IMG/VR virus record: IMGVR_UViG_3300046792_000341
Span: 1-41,413 of that record
Origin: a virus
DNA: 41,413 nucleotides
Direction: 5' to 3' (one strand)
Shown: in pieces, positions 12,612 to 22,700 of the stretch
How the letters are laid out: each line of letters opens with the position of its first letter
Position numbering within the stretch: position 1 is the first letter of the stretch
The notes under the pieces: generated by a model
Databases searched by the model: none
Told to the model about the DNA's origin: nothing
What the model saw: the letters and a program-made list of their open reading frames with translations, nothing else
Program-made: the position numbers and the translations under genes

Positions 12612-14336
12612 ATGAAGGACTCACTCCAGGTGAACTATGGACCAAAGGTCCCAGCTTGTGACCACATTCACGCCGAGAAGTATCGGATGCGCGGCGAGGA
12701 CTTCAGATCAGCCATGACGAGGGTCGCGTCCGCCCTCGCAGACGACGAGGAGCACTTTGATGCCTTCAGGGAGATTCTCCTTTCTCAGCGATTCATGCCA
12801 GGTGGTCGCATCCAAGCTGCCGTCGGAAGCACAAAGGCTATTACACCATACAATTGCTTCGTATCCGGGACTATCGAAGATTCTTTTGTCGATGGAACTG
12901 GATCCATCATGGAGCGAGCAAAGCAGGCTGCACTTACTATGCGCCTGGGGGGCGGAATTGGATATGACTTCAGCACTCTTCGACCTCGGGGTGAGCTTAT
13001 ACGAAAGCTGCAATCCGAGAGCTCCGGTGCCGTCAGTTTTCTTGAGATCTTTGACGCGATTGGAAGAGCTACTGCAAGCTCTGGTCATCGCCGAGGAGCA
13101 CAAATGGGGGTTCTCCGAGTGGACCACCCTGATATTGAAGAGTTCATCCGAGCTAAACAGAATGAACACAGACTTACTGGATTTAATCTCAGCGTGGGCG
13201 TCACGAATGAGTTCATGCAGGCAGTCAAAGCCGGGGGCCAGCTCCGACTCCGACATAATGGGAAAGAGTACCATTCCGTAAGTGCTCGGATCCTCTGGGA
13301 TGCGATCATGCGGAGCACCTACGACTGGAGCGAGCCCGGCGTGCTCTTCATTGACAACATTAATCTGAACAACAACCTGTACTATTGCGAGCACATCGCT
13401 GCGACGAACCCGTGCGGAGAGCAGCCCCTGCCCCCGTATGGAGCCTGCCTCTTGGGCAGCCTCAACCTCACGAAGTACCTTCAGCATGGCCCACAGAAAT
13501 GGTGGGTCGACACCTACCAGATGATGTTGGACATCCCGCACATCGTGAGGGCCATGGACAAGGTCATTGACCTCGCCCGCTACCCCTTGTACGAGCAGGA
13601 GCAGGAGGCCCAGAGCAAGCGCCGCATGGGCATCGGGCTCACCGGCGTCGCCAACGCCATCGAAGCCATGGGATATCCATATGGATCCGAAGCTTTCTGC
13701 TACCACCTCGAGACTATCTTCGATGGCCTACGATACAATGTCTACAAGTCTAGCATTGAGCTTGCAAGAGAGAAAGGACCTTTTCCTCTATACCGAGCTG
13801 CTGACTATCAAGGTTCTCGATTCATTCAACGGCTTCCTGACGAGCTCCAATCTCTGCTCTCGCTCCACGGTATTCGCAATTCGCACCTTCTTTCCATTGC
13901 CCCGACTGGAACGATCAGCTTTGCGGCTGACAATATCAGTTCCGGCATTGAGCCTGTTTATGCGCACCGCGTTCGTCGGAGTGTCAATTCCGCAAAGGGT
14001 CCTCAAATTGTGGAGCTCGAAGATTATGGAGTTTCCACTCTCCAAACTTATGGCCGGACCGTGGAAGAGTGCACAACAGAAGACCACCTTCGAGTCCTTG
14101 CAATTGCTACGGAGTACGTCGATAGCGCGGTCTCGAAGACGATAAATGTTCCAACTGGGATCACCTGGGAGGACTTCAAATCCGTCTACATTCGAGCCTT
14201 CGAACTTGGAGCCAAAGGATGCACGACGTACAGGCCCGGCGGAAAAAGGTCCGGCGTGATCGAGTCCGCAGAGGAGCCCCAGTCTATGTCCGACCCAGTC
14301 AATGCCTGCGAGATAAGTGGCCGCGGGTGCGAGTAA
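12612..14336 (+). CDS. nrdJ: Class II (B12-dependent) ribonucleotide reductase
   Basis: This 574-residue enzyme reduces ribonucleotides to deoxyribonucleotides. It shows the NrdJ pattern: C82 (PYNCFVSGT), radical-site NPCGEQ at 266-271 with C268 and E270, second redox cysteine C279 (GACLLGSLNL) eleven residues later as in class II enzymes, APTGTIS late in the barrel, and AKGCTTYRPGGKRSGV near the end. The tail has C566 and C573 as the likely shuttle pair. No beta-subunit gene is seen, as expected for class II. GGGGGA precedes the start. The gene sits exactly between the two halves of the DNA polymerase and in the same frame as the first half. Confidence 0.9.
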   Translation: MKDSLQVNYGPKVPACDHIHAEKYRMRGEDFRSAMTRVASALADDEEHFDAFREILLSQRFMPGGRIQAAVGSTKAITPYNCFVSGTIEDSFVDGTGSIMERAKQAALTMRLGGGIGYDFSTLRPRGELIRKLQSESSGAVSFLEIFDAIGRATASSGHRRGAQMGVLRVDHPDIEEFIRAKQNEHRLTGFNLSVGVTNEFMQAVKAGGQLRLRHNGKEYHSVSARILWDAIMRSTYDWSEPGVLFIDNINLNNNLYYCEHIAATNPCGEQPLPPYGACLLGSLNLTKYLQHGPQKWWVDTYQMMLDIPHIVRAMDKVIDLARYPLYEQEQEAQSKRRMGIGLTGVANAIEAMGYPYGSEAFCYHLETIFDGLRYNVYKSSIELAREKGPFPLYRAADYQGSRFIQRLPDELQSLLSLHGIRNSHLLSIAPTGTISFAADNISSGIEPVYAHRVRRSVNSAKGPQIVELEDYGVSTLQTYGRTVEECTTEDHLRVLAIATEYVDSAVSKTINVPTGITWEDFKSVYIRAFELGAKGCTTYRPGGKRSGVIESAEEPQSMSDPVNACEISGRGCE

Positions 14337-14352
14337 CAGCGAGGTGTAAGCT

Positions 14353-15156
14353 ATGTTGGACGGGCACAGTAGTATTAAGCTGCCGCGTGGTCCCCGGACA
14401 TTTGATCTCCCTAACATCCGACGGGCCTTTGTGCCTACTCCAGGACACCTGATCGCGGACGTGGATCTGTCTGGAGCCGATGCGCAGGTCGTAGCCTGGG
14501 AGAGCGGGCAAAAGGAGCTGAAAGATGCCTTCATCCGACAGGAGGACATCCACAACTTCAATGGAAAAAGAATTTGGGGTGAAGCGTATAATCCTGACCT
14601 CGTCCGACGGAAGCTTAAGTGGCGCGATGAATGCAAACGTGGGGTCCACGGGACTAATTACGTGGCAGGCGTCCGGGCACTTCAAGCTGCCCTTGGATGG
14701 AAAATGGCAGAGGTCGAAGCTTTTAAGAGCACCTGGCTTCGACTTAATCCTAAAATCCGAGACTGGCACACTAAGGTCGATCAGGAGGTCCGAACTCGGA
14801 AGATGGTTCGAAATGCCTTTGGATACCGGATTATCTATTTTGATCGGGTTGATGGGCTTCTCCCTGAAGCACTTGCTTGGATCCCACAAAGTACCATCGC
14901 CTGTGTCACGGCCCGGGCCGCGATCCGGCTCGAGAAGCAGTGCCCCTGGGCGCCGCTCTTGCTCCAGGTCCACGACTCCCTCGTCTTCCAAATCCCGTTC
15001 CGCTTCGACAACCCGATCCACTGGCAGCACATCAAAGACGCCATTGAAGTCCCGATCCCGTTCCCGCAGGACCCAAGAGTAATCCCATGGGGCGTGAAGA
15101 CATCCGAGGTCTCCTGGGGGGACCTGAAAAAAAGCAGCTGGAAAGATCTCCTTTGA
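14353..15156 (+). CDS. C-terminal catalytic part of split family A DNA polymerase
   Basis: The 267-residue piece starts MLDGHSSIKLPRGPRTFDLP and contains the palm and fingers: LPNIRRAFVP, motif A DVDLSGADAQ (D38 aligns with the catalytic Asp of DYSQIELR), motif B R91-x3-K95-x3-H99-x3-Y103, and motif C LLLQVHDSLVF. H99 takes the place of Phe762 of E. coli Pol I. GCGAGGTG precedes the ATG, so it is separately translated. It must pair with the product of 10881-12599 to make a full polymerase. The stop overlaps the next start (TTGA). Confidence 0.88.
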   Translation: MLDGHSSIKLPRGPRTFDLPNIRRAFVPTPGHLIADVDLSGADAQVVAWESGQKELKDAFIRQEDIHNFNGKRIWGEAYNPDLVRRKLKWRDECKRGVHGTNYVAGVRALQAALGWKMAEVEAFKSTWLRLNPKIRDWHTKVDQEVRTRKMVRNAFGYRIIYFDRVDGLLPEALAWIPQSTIACVTARAAIRLEKQCPWAPLLLQVHDSLVFQIPFRFDNPIHWQHIKDAIEVPIPFPQDPRVIPWGVKTSEVSWGDLKKSSWKDLL

Positions 15157-15521
15157 GCTTTATCTACATCGCCAGCCCGTATTCAGACCCGGATGAAAAG
15201 GTCCGTCATGCAAGGTACACGAAGGCAGGGTATTACTTGGTCCGTCTCCTCCGGGAGCGGCGCTGGGCTTACTCCCCCATTGTCCACTGCCATGAGATTG
15301 CAAGAATGCACAGGCTCCCCACGGATGCCGCCTTCTGGGCGGAGTATAATTTTCAGATGCTCGAGGTCGCAGCCGAGCTGCATGTTCTCCAGATTGAAGG
15401 CTGGGAACGTTCGGTCGGAGTCGCCCACGAAGTCGCCTACGCACGGAACCGGGGTAAGAAGATTCTCATGATCGGGTGGGGGACCCCTGATGAACGTAAA
15501 AAACTTACGAGCGTATCCTAA
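15153..15521 (+). CDS. DUF1937 / deoxyribosyltransferase-like protein
   Basis: The start is placed at TTG 15153 (TTGA overlap with the polymerase stop, GGAAAG at 15140-15145), giving 122 residues opening MSFIYIASPYSDPDEKVRHA. An ATG at 15087 would overlap the polymerase by 70 bases. The IYIASPYS opening, the VHCHEIARMH segment, WAEYNFQMLEVAAELHVL and SVGVAHEVAYAR match DUF1937, related to nucleoside 2-deoxyribosyltransferases. A role in nucleotide salvage or modification next to the reductase is plausible but not proven. Confidence 0.7.
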   Translation: MSFIYIASPYSDPDEKVRHARYTKAGYYLVRLLRERRWAYSPIVHCHEIARMHRLPTDAAFWAEYNFQMLEVAAELHVLQIEGWERSVGVAHEVAYARNRGKKILMIGWGTPDERKKLTSVS

Positions 15522-16764
15522 CTGGCTTAAAGCCTATGTCGCACACCAGAGATTCAGTGAAAGCCCCACACGGTTCCACTTCTGGACCGGGGTCAGCACC
15601 ATTGCTGGCGCCCTCCGACGACGGGTCTGGATCGATCAGAGAAGCTTTCAGTGGACTCCTAATTTCTATGTTGTCCTTGTCGGACCTGCTGGTGTCGCTC
15701 GAAAGAGCACAAGCATCCGCCAGGGCATCGGGCTCCTCAGTCAGGTCAAAGGCGTGCACCTTGGCGCTCAAAGCACTACTTGGCAAGCTCTACTTGACGC
15801 ACTTGGGGATTGCCAGGAGGGCGTTGAGCTGCCCGGGAAAGCCAAGCCCGAGGTGATGTCCTGCATGACGGTGGTCATCTCAGAGCTCGGAACTTTCATC
15901 CGGCCCGACAACCGCGAGTTCCTTGACTTCCTGACGGAGATCTGGGACGGGCAAAAGAGCGTCTTCAGCCGGCGGACGGTCCTCAAAGGTGAGCTGAAAT
16001 TGACCAATCCCTGGCTGAACATTATTGGCTGCACGACCCCAGCCTGGTTGAAGGATAACTTCTCTGAGATACTCGTCGGCGGAGGGTTTGCTTCTCGAGT
16101 TGTATTCGTCTACGGCAATAAGAAACGTCAACTTGTCGCGTACCCAGGGCTTGAGATAACCGGTCCCGAGTATGAGGCTGAGGAGAGTCTGTTGGCCAGG
16201 GACCTGCAGCAGATTGCGATGCTCAAGGGAGGGTACGAACTGACACCAGAGGCAATTGATTGGGGAATCAAGTGGTATGATCGACACCATAATGAGCCCA
16301 GGCCGGCTCACCTTGCAAGTGATAGCTTTGACGGTTATCTCGACCGAAAACAGAGTCATATTCACAAGCTGTCGATTGTGCTCGCGGCCGCTCAGGGAAA
16401 CGAGCTTAAGATTTCGGCGGATCACCTTATTGAGGCCACCGCGCATATCACAGATCTTGAACTTGATATGATCAACGTATTTAGTTCTATAGGTGTCACG
16501 CCTACGGCTCAGATCAACACTAAGGTGCTGGCTCTTGTCCGCAATCATCGCAGCATCACATATCGTGAGCTCTGGAAGCTCTGCTTTCACACCATCCCAC
16601 CCCGTGACTTTAAGGAAAGCATCAACGCTGCGGTGGATGCGGGTTATGTATCGAGCACGCCTTTCACGACCACGGATGGTAAAAAAGACTCGATGCTTCA
16701 CTACGTGCTTGCCCCCGTCACTGAACCTTCTGACGATAGACGATCTCAGGATAGTTCTTCATGA
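15490..16764 (+). CDS. DUF3987-type helicase-like ATPase
   Basis: This 424-residue protein has a P-loop GPAGVARKST at 65-74, an acidic ISELGTFI segment as likely Walker B near 140, and LTEIWDGQ, LNIIGCTTPAWL and GGGFASRVVFVY blocks typical of DUF3987 proteins, which include phage and plasmid replicative helicase-like ATPases. The C-terminal 100 residues look like a winged helix (ITYRELWKLC...AVDAGYVSSTPF). GGGGGA precedes the start. It overlaps the previous gene by 32 bases and the oppositely oriented giant gene by 47. Being last in the replication block fits a helicase, though no separate primase is seen. Confidence 0.65.
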   Translation: MNVKNLRAYPNWLKAYVAHQRFSESPTRFHFWTGVSTIAGALRRRVWIDQRSFQWTPNFYVVLVGPAGVARKSTSIRQGIGLLSQVKGVHLGAQSTTWQALLDALGDCQEGVELPGKAKPEVMSCMTVVISELGTFIRPDNREFLDFLTEIWDGQKSVFSRRTVLKGELKLTNPWLNIIGCTTPAWLKDNFSEILVGGGFASRVVFVYGNKKRQLVAYPGLEITGPEYEAEESLLARDLQQIAMLKGGYELTPEAIDWGIKWYDRHHNEPRPAHLASDSFDGYLDRKQSHIHKLSIVLAAAQGNELKISADHLIEATAHITDLELDMINVFSSIGVTPTAQINTKVLALVRNHRSITYRELWKLCFHTIPPRDFKESINAAVDAGYVSSTPFTTTDGKKDSMLHYVLAPVTEPSDDRRSQDSSS

Positions 16765-19700
16765 TCCGCTGGGCCACTGGGATGGTGCTTCGATTGACCT
16801 GACCACCTTGCTGCATGGCCTCCTGCATAGCTCGAGTCTGATTCCGCTTCCGGATGCTAGCTGCGATCTTGGCTCCGCTAATCACCATGGAGGGATCTTG
16901 TTCTCGCACTTGCTGGTTGAAGTCGTTGATGGCCTTCATGACGTCATTGACGGCCCCTGGACTTCTGCTACTGATAGCTTTGTCAAGCTGCCCGTAGAGA
17001 GTGACCTTCTCCGCTTGGTAAAGCTGGAGCTGTTCTCGAATGGCGTTGCTCGCTTCCTGCATCTGCCCGACTTTAGTCGGCGTGTAGCCCATGGCTTGCC
17101 CGAGCAGAGCTCCGAGATCTTCTGGATCACTCAGGTCGAACTTGACCAGTCGACCACCCTGCTTCGTAGTAAGGCCTTCGGTAGCGAACCTATAAGTACG
17201 CGCGCCTTGGCGCGCTACGCGAGGCAAGAGACCCTCCCAAGTCTTACTATCGAAACTGCCCGGGTCTTCATTCATGTATTTGAGCAGGGTGAACATCCAA
17301 CCGTAGCCGGCACCGGCGGCCCGGCTGGCGACATCGGACACCCCAGTGCGGTAGTCACCAAATGTGAGCTGCTTCAAGCCCTCCTGCAGTCCCGGCACCA
17401 CTCGGCCGAGAGACCCATTCTGGCTCGCATCGAATTGACCTACGCCGAAGCCTTCCGGCAGAAGGCCCGTGCCGAAGCCATAGCGAGAGATACCGTGCAG
17501 CATAAGGTCCGGTCCTACCTGATCGAAGACCGTACCCTCTGTGAGGTTCCTTGTGTATTCTCTCACCTTATCCAGCAGGTCGAAATCCTTGCCGTAAAGA
17601 TTGAAGCCTAGCTTTCGAAGGAGCCAGATACCAGCATGAGCACCGGACCGCATGACCTGATTCAAATCTTCTGCCCCTGGGAGGCCGGCGAGGCCGAAGA
17701 GCGCAGCCTGGATGAGTCCCATCTGGACGACGCCCGGAGTGAGCCGATAGAGCTCTATCATGTTCTGTGTGTATTTGAAGAAAATAAGTGCGACCTGCGC
17801 CAGATTACTCCGCAGAAATGGGGGACGATTCCATTTAGCGAAAGTGAATTGGGTCTTTTCAAGGACCTCCTTGGCATACAGGTAAGCAGCAGCCTCTGTC
17901 AGATTGAGGCCCTTCGTCTGAAGGTCCCCCATCTCCTTGGGATAAAGCTGCTGAATGTCGATTACCCGCTTATTGTTCGGGTTCTCCATAGCAGCGCGCC
18001 AGGCAGCTTTCGCGGTGATTATACGGTTAAACTCCTCCGCCTTCTGAAAGAGCCACATACCTCGATACGAGAGTTCCCGCCAGATAAGCTGGCTCTTGCT
18101 CCCGGCCAGCGTCTTCAGAAGGTTGTGTCCCTCGGCATAAGCGGCCAGCTCAGCCGCCTGTCCAACGTCTATGAGTCCTTCCTCGCTCATGAAGCTTCGT
18201 GCGAGGTCGAATTGCCCCGGCGGCTTATCTTTCATGTCCAAGGCGCGCATGAATGCGCGAGTCCCTGCGACATTACCGAACTCTCCCATGAGGTGTGGGA
18301 AAGTGGTCGTCGGAGTCTGCAGGAGGTTCGTGAATGCAGCTGCTGGACTCGCACCCAGCTGCCAGAGTGAAATGAAGGCTTTAGTCTTTCCCCAGTCGCG
18401 ACCAGCTTCGGAGATGTAGCGATAGTGGTCGGTCATGTAGGTCAGGATTTCTTGTCGCTTGCCCGTGTTTGCCAGCTGATCCGTGACTAGGGATTGACGG
18501 ACCTTGGCTATGCCTTCCTCAAGGTCGTGCGCGTGCGCCAGGCGAGCGAGATAGTTTGCACCGGACATGAAGAAGCTGCTATGTGCCCGCATAGCATCCA
18601 TGGAATAACCTGGGAGACCATTCTGGGGAAGCCACTTCCGCCTGAATGTGTTGTCGGGCATGTGAAGCTGCTCGAACTCTTCGACCCAATCGAGCTGATC
18701 CTTTGTTAGGCCTGGAAGCTCACTCTTGATCCTCCGGAGGAGAGGTCCTGGAAGGCCCATAAATTCGCCGGCGTTTTCACTGACCGTGCCGTATGTAATC
18801 CGCTGGCCGGGATACTTAGCCCGCACGGAATCGAGAGCTGCATCACGCTGTGCCCGAGTGTCGTAGGCGTGACTGGCAAGGACGGGTTGCTTTGGGTCCG
18901 TGATATCACGAACTGCGATCGTCCAGCGACCAAATCTCGTCATAGGAAAGTACGGCTTGGTCCGAAACGGGGCGTACTCGGAGCGAATTTTCGCCTGAGC
19001 AAGAGCAAGGCGAGCAGGGTCTGAAATGGTCCGGACCGCCTTCTCCAGGGCCAGGTTCTCAGCCTTCCGCAGAAAGACCTTATAGTCGTCCTCAATCCGG
19101 CTCAGGAGCGCCTCTTCCTCCGGCTTGAATTTCTCTCGGAGAAGGAGCCTTGTCCGCTCGAGAGCCGTTGGCTGCCGGACGGTGCCCGCAGCCTTCTCAT
19201 TCCCGGTCCTATAGTTCATCTCCGCGAGATCGAAGATCACTCGATTCATCGCCTCACGGCGGTCTTCGGGAAGCTTAGCCCAGGCCCGGACGGTCTCATC
19301 CGCCCGTGTCTGCCAGAAGGACACGACCTTCTGCCAGAGCTTGATCCCGCCCACGTAGTCCCGAAGGCCCTCAATATGCTCATTATGCCACATCAATTGC
19401 AGGAGGTCCCACCACCGCTTCGTGAACCACCCGATCCGGTCCTTCTCATCCAGGATCCTGTTCAGCTTCCGACTCACTTCCGGGCTCTCCCGGTAGCCCT
19501 CAATCCGCTCGATAATACCACGCATCTCCATGGATGGAAGCCGCGGGGCTGCCTGAGAATACGGAACGCCAAGTCTACGCGCCGCGCTCGCACGAGACTC
19601 TTGCTGCGCTCGGTCCATCGCAGCCGTAAAGGAGTCAGTAGGAGCAGACGCAGACTCCGCTCCAAGGGAGGCTTCAAGCGAAGCTTGGCCGCTGTCGCGC

Positions 19701-22700
19701 CCAGCCTGCCCGATCGAGCCCTGAACCTCGTCCCGCATCCACTCCCGTGGAAGCATGAACATATTATTAAGGATTGGATTTTTCCAGACCTCTTTTGGGA
19801 CCTTTTTAGCCAAGCCTTGCCAGAAGGAAAACATTCCACGGCTGCTCTTGTCCTGAATTGACTCCGCTAATTGCTCCCGAATGAAGTTCGGAGAGAACCA
19901 CATTTTCGACAAAGGATCGAAGACGTAGTGCTTAAGCTCCTGTCGATACCGGAGCCGTGCCATCTTATACCCATCTTCCGTGAATTGCCCGGAAGGAAGC
20001 ATGGAGAAATTAAGGTCCTTTTCTATGTGCTCTGTCATGACCTTCATCATAAAGAGCCTATCTCCACTAGTCTTAATCACCTCCATGTCTGGGCCTTTAA
20101 GCGTGTCTTGCAGCTTAGCCCAGCCTACAGCTTCCTTCATGGCCTTATCATAGAAGACATAGGTGTGCCGAGTCGGAACAGCCCCACCAGAATCTTCCCT
20201 CTGATACGCTGCCTCGAGTTCAGGATGATCCTTCACAGGAGACACGCGATCCGGAGTGATCTCCGGGATCTTCCCTGTCATCTCCGCGCTCTGCGAGCGC
20301 TCAATCATCCGGTCCTTGCGGCCCGCCATCTCTCCGTCGAAGAACCTCCGAAGGACATCCTCCCTTGTGGCGTAACCTTTCTTCGTGAAGGCGTTTTTGA
20401 TCCGCTCCAGAAGGTCCAAGATCCGCTCCATTAGGGCCTTGGACCTGTAGCGAACGGGCAGCTCTCCATTCGCAAAGCGCTCCATGTATTGGGCTACGAG
20501 CTCTTCGCTCTTAGCATCCGCCAGGACTCGAGTAGCTTCCTCCGGAGTCCAGCCTTCAGCTTTAGCTTGCTCTCGCACGCGCCGAGCCAGGTCCGCGGAC
20601 TCTGCCGGATGCAGCGCCATCTTGTCTCCGAGAGCTTCGCTCTCGAGGAGCCTGAATTCTGTCTCATGCATCAGGCCCATCATCCGGTGGACGTGGACCA
20701 GCTCGTGCGCGAAGAACTTCCGGCTGAATTTGGCATCATCCGCTCGGGGCATGGCACCAATGGCGAGCTCAATCAGGGGGAAGTTGAACATCCCCGGAAT
20801 TGGAGCAACCGTCCGGCCCACGGCTCCGGGAGACGCCGGGCCATACACCGGATTAAGCCATCGCCCGATTTCCACCCGAACATTCTCAGGGAACATCGGA
20901 GACATGGTGCGAAGCGCTTCCAATGGTCCGACTTTAAGGAGCTCATCTGAAGCCGTATTTCCTTTGACGTCCACCCCCAACCGATGTAACGCGATCGAAG
21001 CATGCAGCTGAGACATGGTGTTGCCACGATCCCCATATGCCCTCCAGAAGTGCATAGCTGCGGAGAAATGATAGTCCGGCTCTAGAAGGTCCTTGGACTC
21101 GAAGGCCCCAACCTTGTTTTCCCAGGCTTTGAAGAATTTTTCGAGCCCTTTTGCGATCTCCTTGTACTGGCGTTCGAGGAGAGTCTTTGGCTCCGCATTG
21201 GAGATGGACCACCGACGGAACTGCTCCGCGAGCCACTCCGGGTACGTCCGATAGTATTGCGGGTTCACCATTGGGCGCCCGGGCTCCTGCGGTGTGCCGC
21301 TACGGAGGGCCGCCCGGCGCAAGTCGAGCCTGTGATCCAGCAGATGCTTATTATAGGCGTAGCGGAGCATGGTCTGAACTTCGAGCGGAGCCTGCATCAC
21401 CATTCTATACGTGACAAGGTGTCCGATCTCGTGCATCAGGATCGTATAGAGCGAGTTTCGGCGACTTCCAGCGGAATAGTCCTTCACAAGGTATTCCTCT
21501 ATCCCTCGTGCATAGAAGCGGACCGTGCCAGTATCAATAACCGCAGAAGCCGGGTTTCCCCTATAGGTTGGGTCTTCAAAGCTCACCTCAACGGTGACTC
21601 GAGCCGGATGCCCTTCTTTCGTCTTGAGTCCGAGGGCATCCAGGATCTGATCCACCACTGGCAGCTGCTTCGCCACCTCACTTCCAATGGCCCGAATAAC
21701 GGGTTGAAGCTTCTCAAACTCCGGCGGGTGCTCGCTTGCCGCATAGATGTCGGTGTAGACTATAGAGGAAGGGCCAAAGCTCGGATCTCGATTAACAGTG
21801 CTAGAGCCAGAAGCTGGCTCCCGCAGGACACCTGGAGTGAGCTTGTCAAGCTGGAGGGGCTCCTTCGTGATTAAAAGCTCAGACTCTTTAACCGGATCTA
21901 TCCATATTCCATCCTTCATCAAGGCTCGTGCGTGATTGATTATATCAATGGATGGTCCTTCTCCAGAGTTTCTCTCTGAGCGATAGTTTGCTTCCATCAT
22001 ATTCCATTGAGTTATAAGGTCAAGCTTCTCCTTGGTCGAGAGTCCTTCTCGAAAAGTCACTTCTCCGCCACCAGCTATTCCGGAGATTTCACCAGGGGCG
22101 AACTTGTTCAGATCCACAGATACGGGGACTTGTGGTCCCTCCATCATTTGTGTATCCCGTGGATCTATGCTAAGAACCTGTTCTTGAATAGGTCCACCTG
22201 GAGTTAATCTAACTAAGGCTCCTTTATTTATATCCAGGATAGCGATTTGCTTACTCCGGCCCGTGGTGAGGGGCTCGGCCCGCCGACCCGTGAAGGTCCC
22301 ATTATAGTAGAAGCTTGAGCCCCTCGAGGGCACAACCCGAAGGCCCGCATCCGTCAAGGCTTCATAGTGCTGCTCAAGCCCTGGCATCATCTCACCAGTC
22401 ACGGGATTCGGCCCGCCCCGTCGGGCCATCCGTTCGACCTCTTCGCTATGCAAAGCTCGAGCTCGACTAGCATCCACGCTTTGCATCAGCTGTGCATACT
22501 CCGCGTGCAAGAGCACCCGCTCTTCCGGAGACGTGCCCGGCAGGAACCAGATCCGCTCGTGCCCGACCGGCGGCAGGTCGAAGACGTCTGCCGTGATAGC
22601 CGCAGGCTGCAAGCTGCTCTGATCCAATTCCCAAAGTATAGGTTTTTCCGCCTGCGGAGACTTGAGGCTTTGCTTCTCCCACTCCGTATCCGTGAAGACT

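Noticed and set aside
12708-13706. A 332-codon minus-strand frame inside the reductase gene
   Set aside because: The plus strand encodes all reductase motifs here; the antisense product has no recognisable feature.
12600-14352. Group I intron or intein interrupting the polymerase gene
   Set aside because: There is almost no non-coding sequence beyond the reductase gene, no splice-type Cys or Asn at the junctions, and no homing endonuclease motif. The reductase reads as an independent gene.
16493-17611. A long plus-strand open frame (372 codons) opposite the giant gene
   Set aside because: It begins inside the DUF3987-type gene in another frame, has no domain-like sequence, and lies opposite a clearly coding strand. 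Long antisense frames are expected in GC-rich genes.
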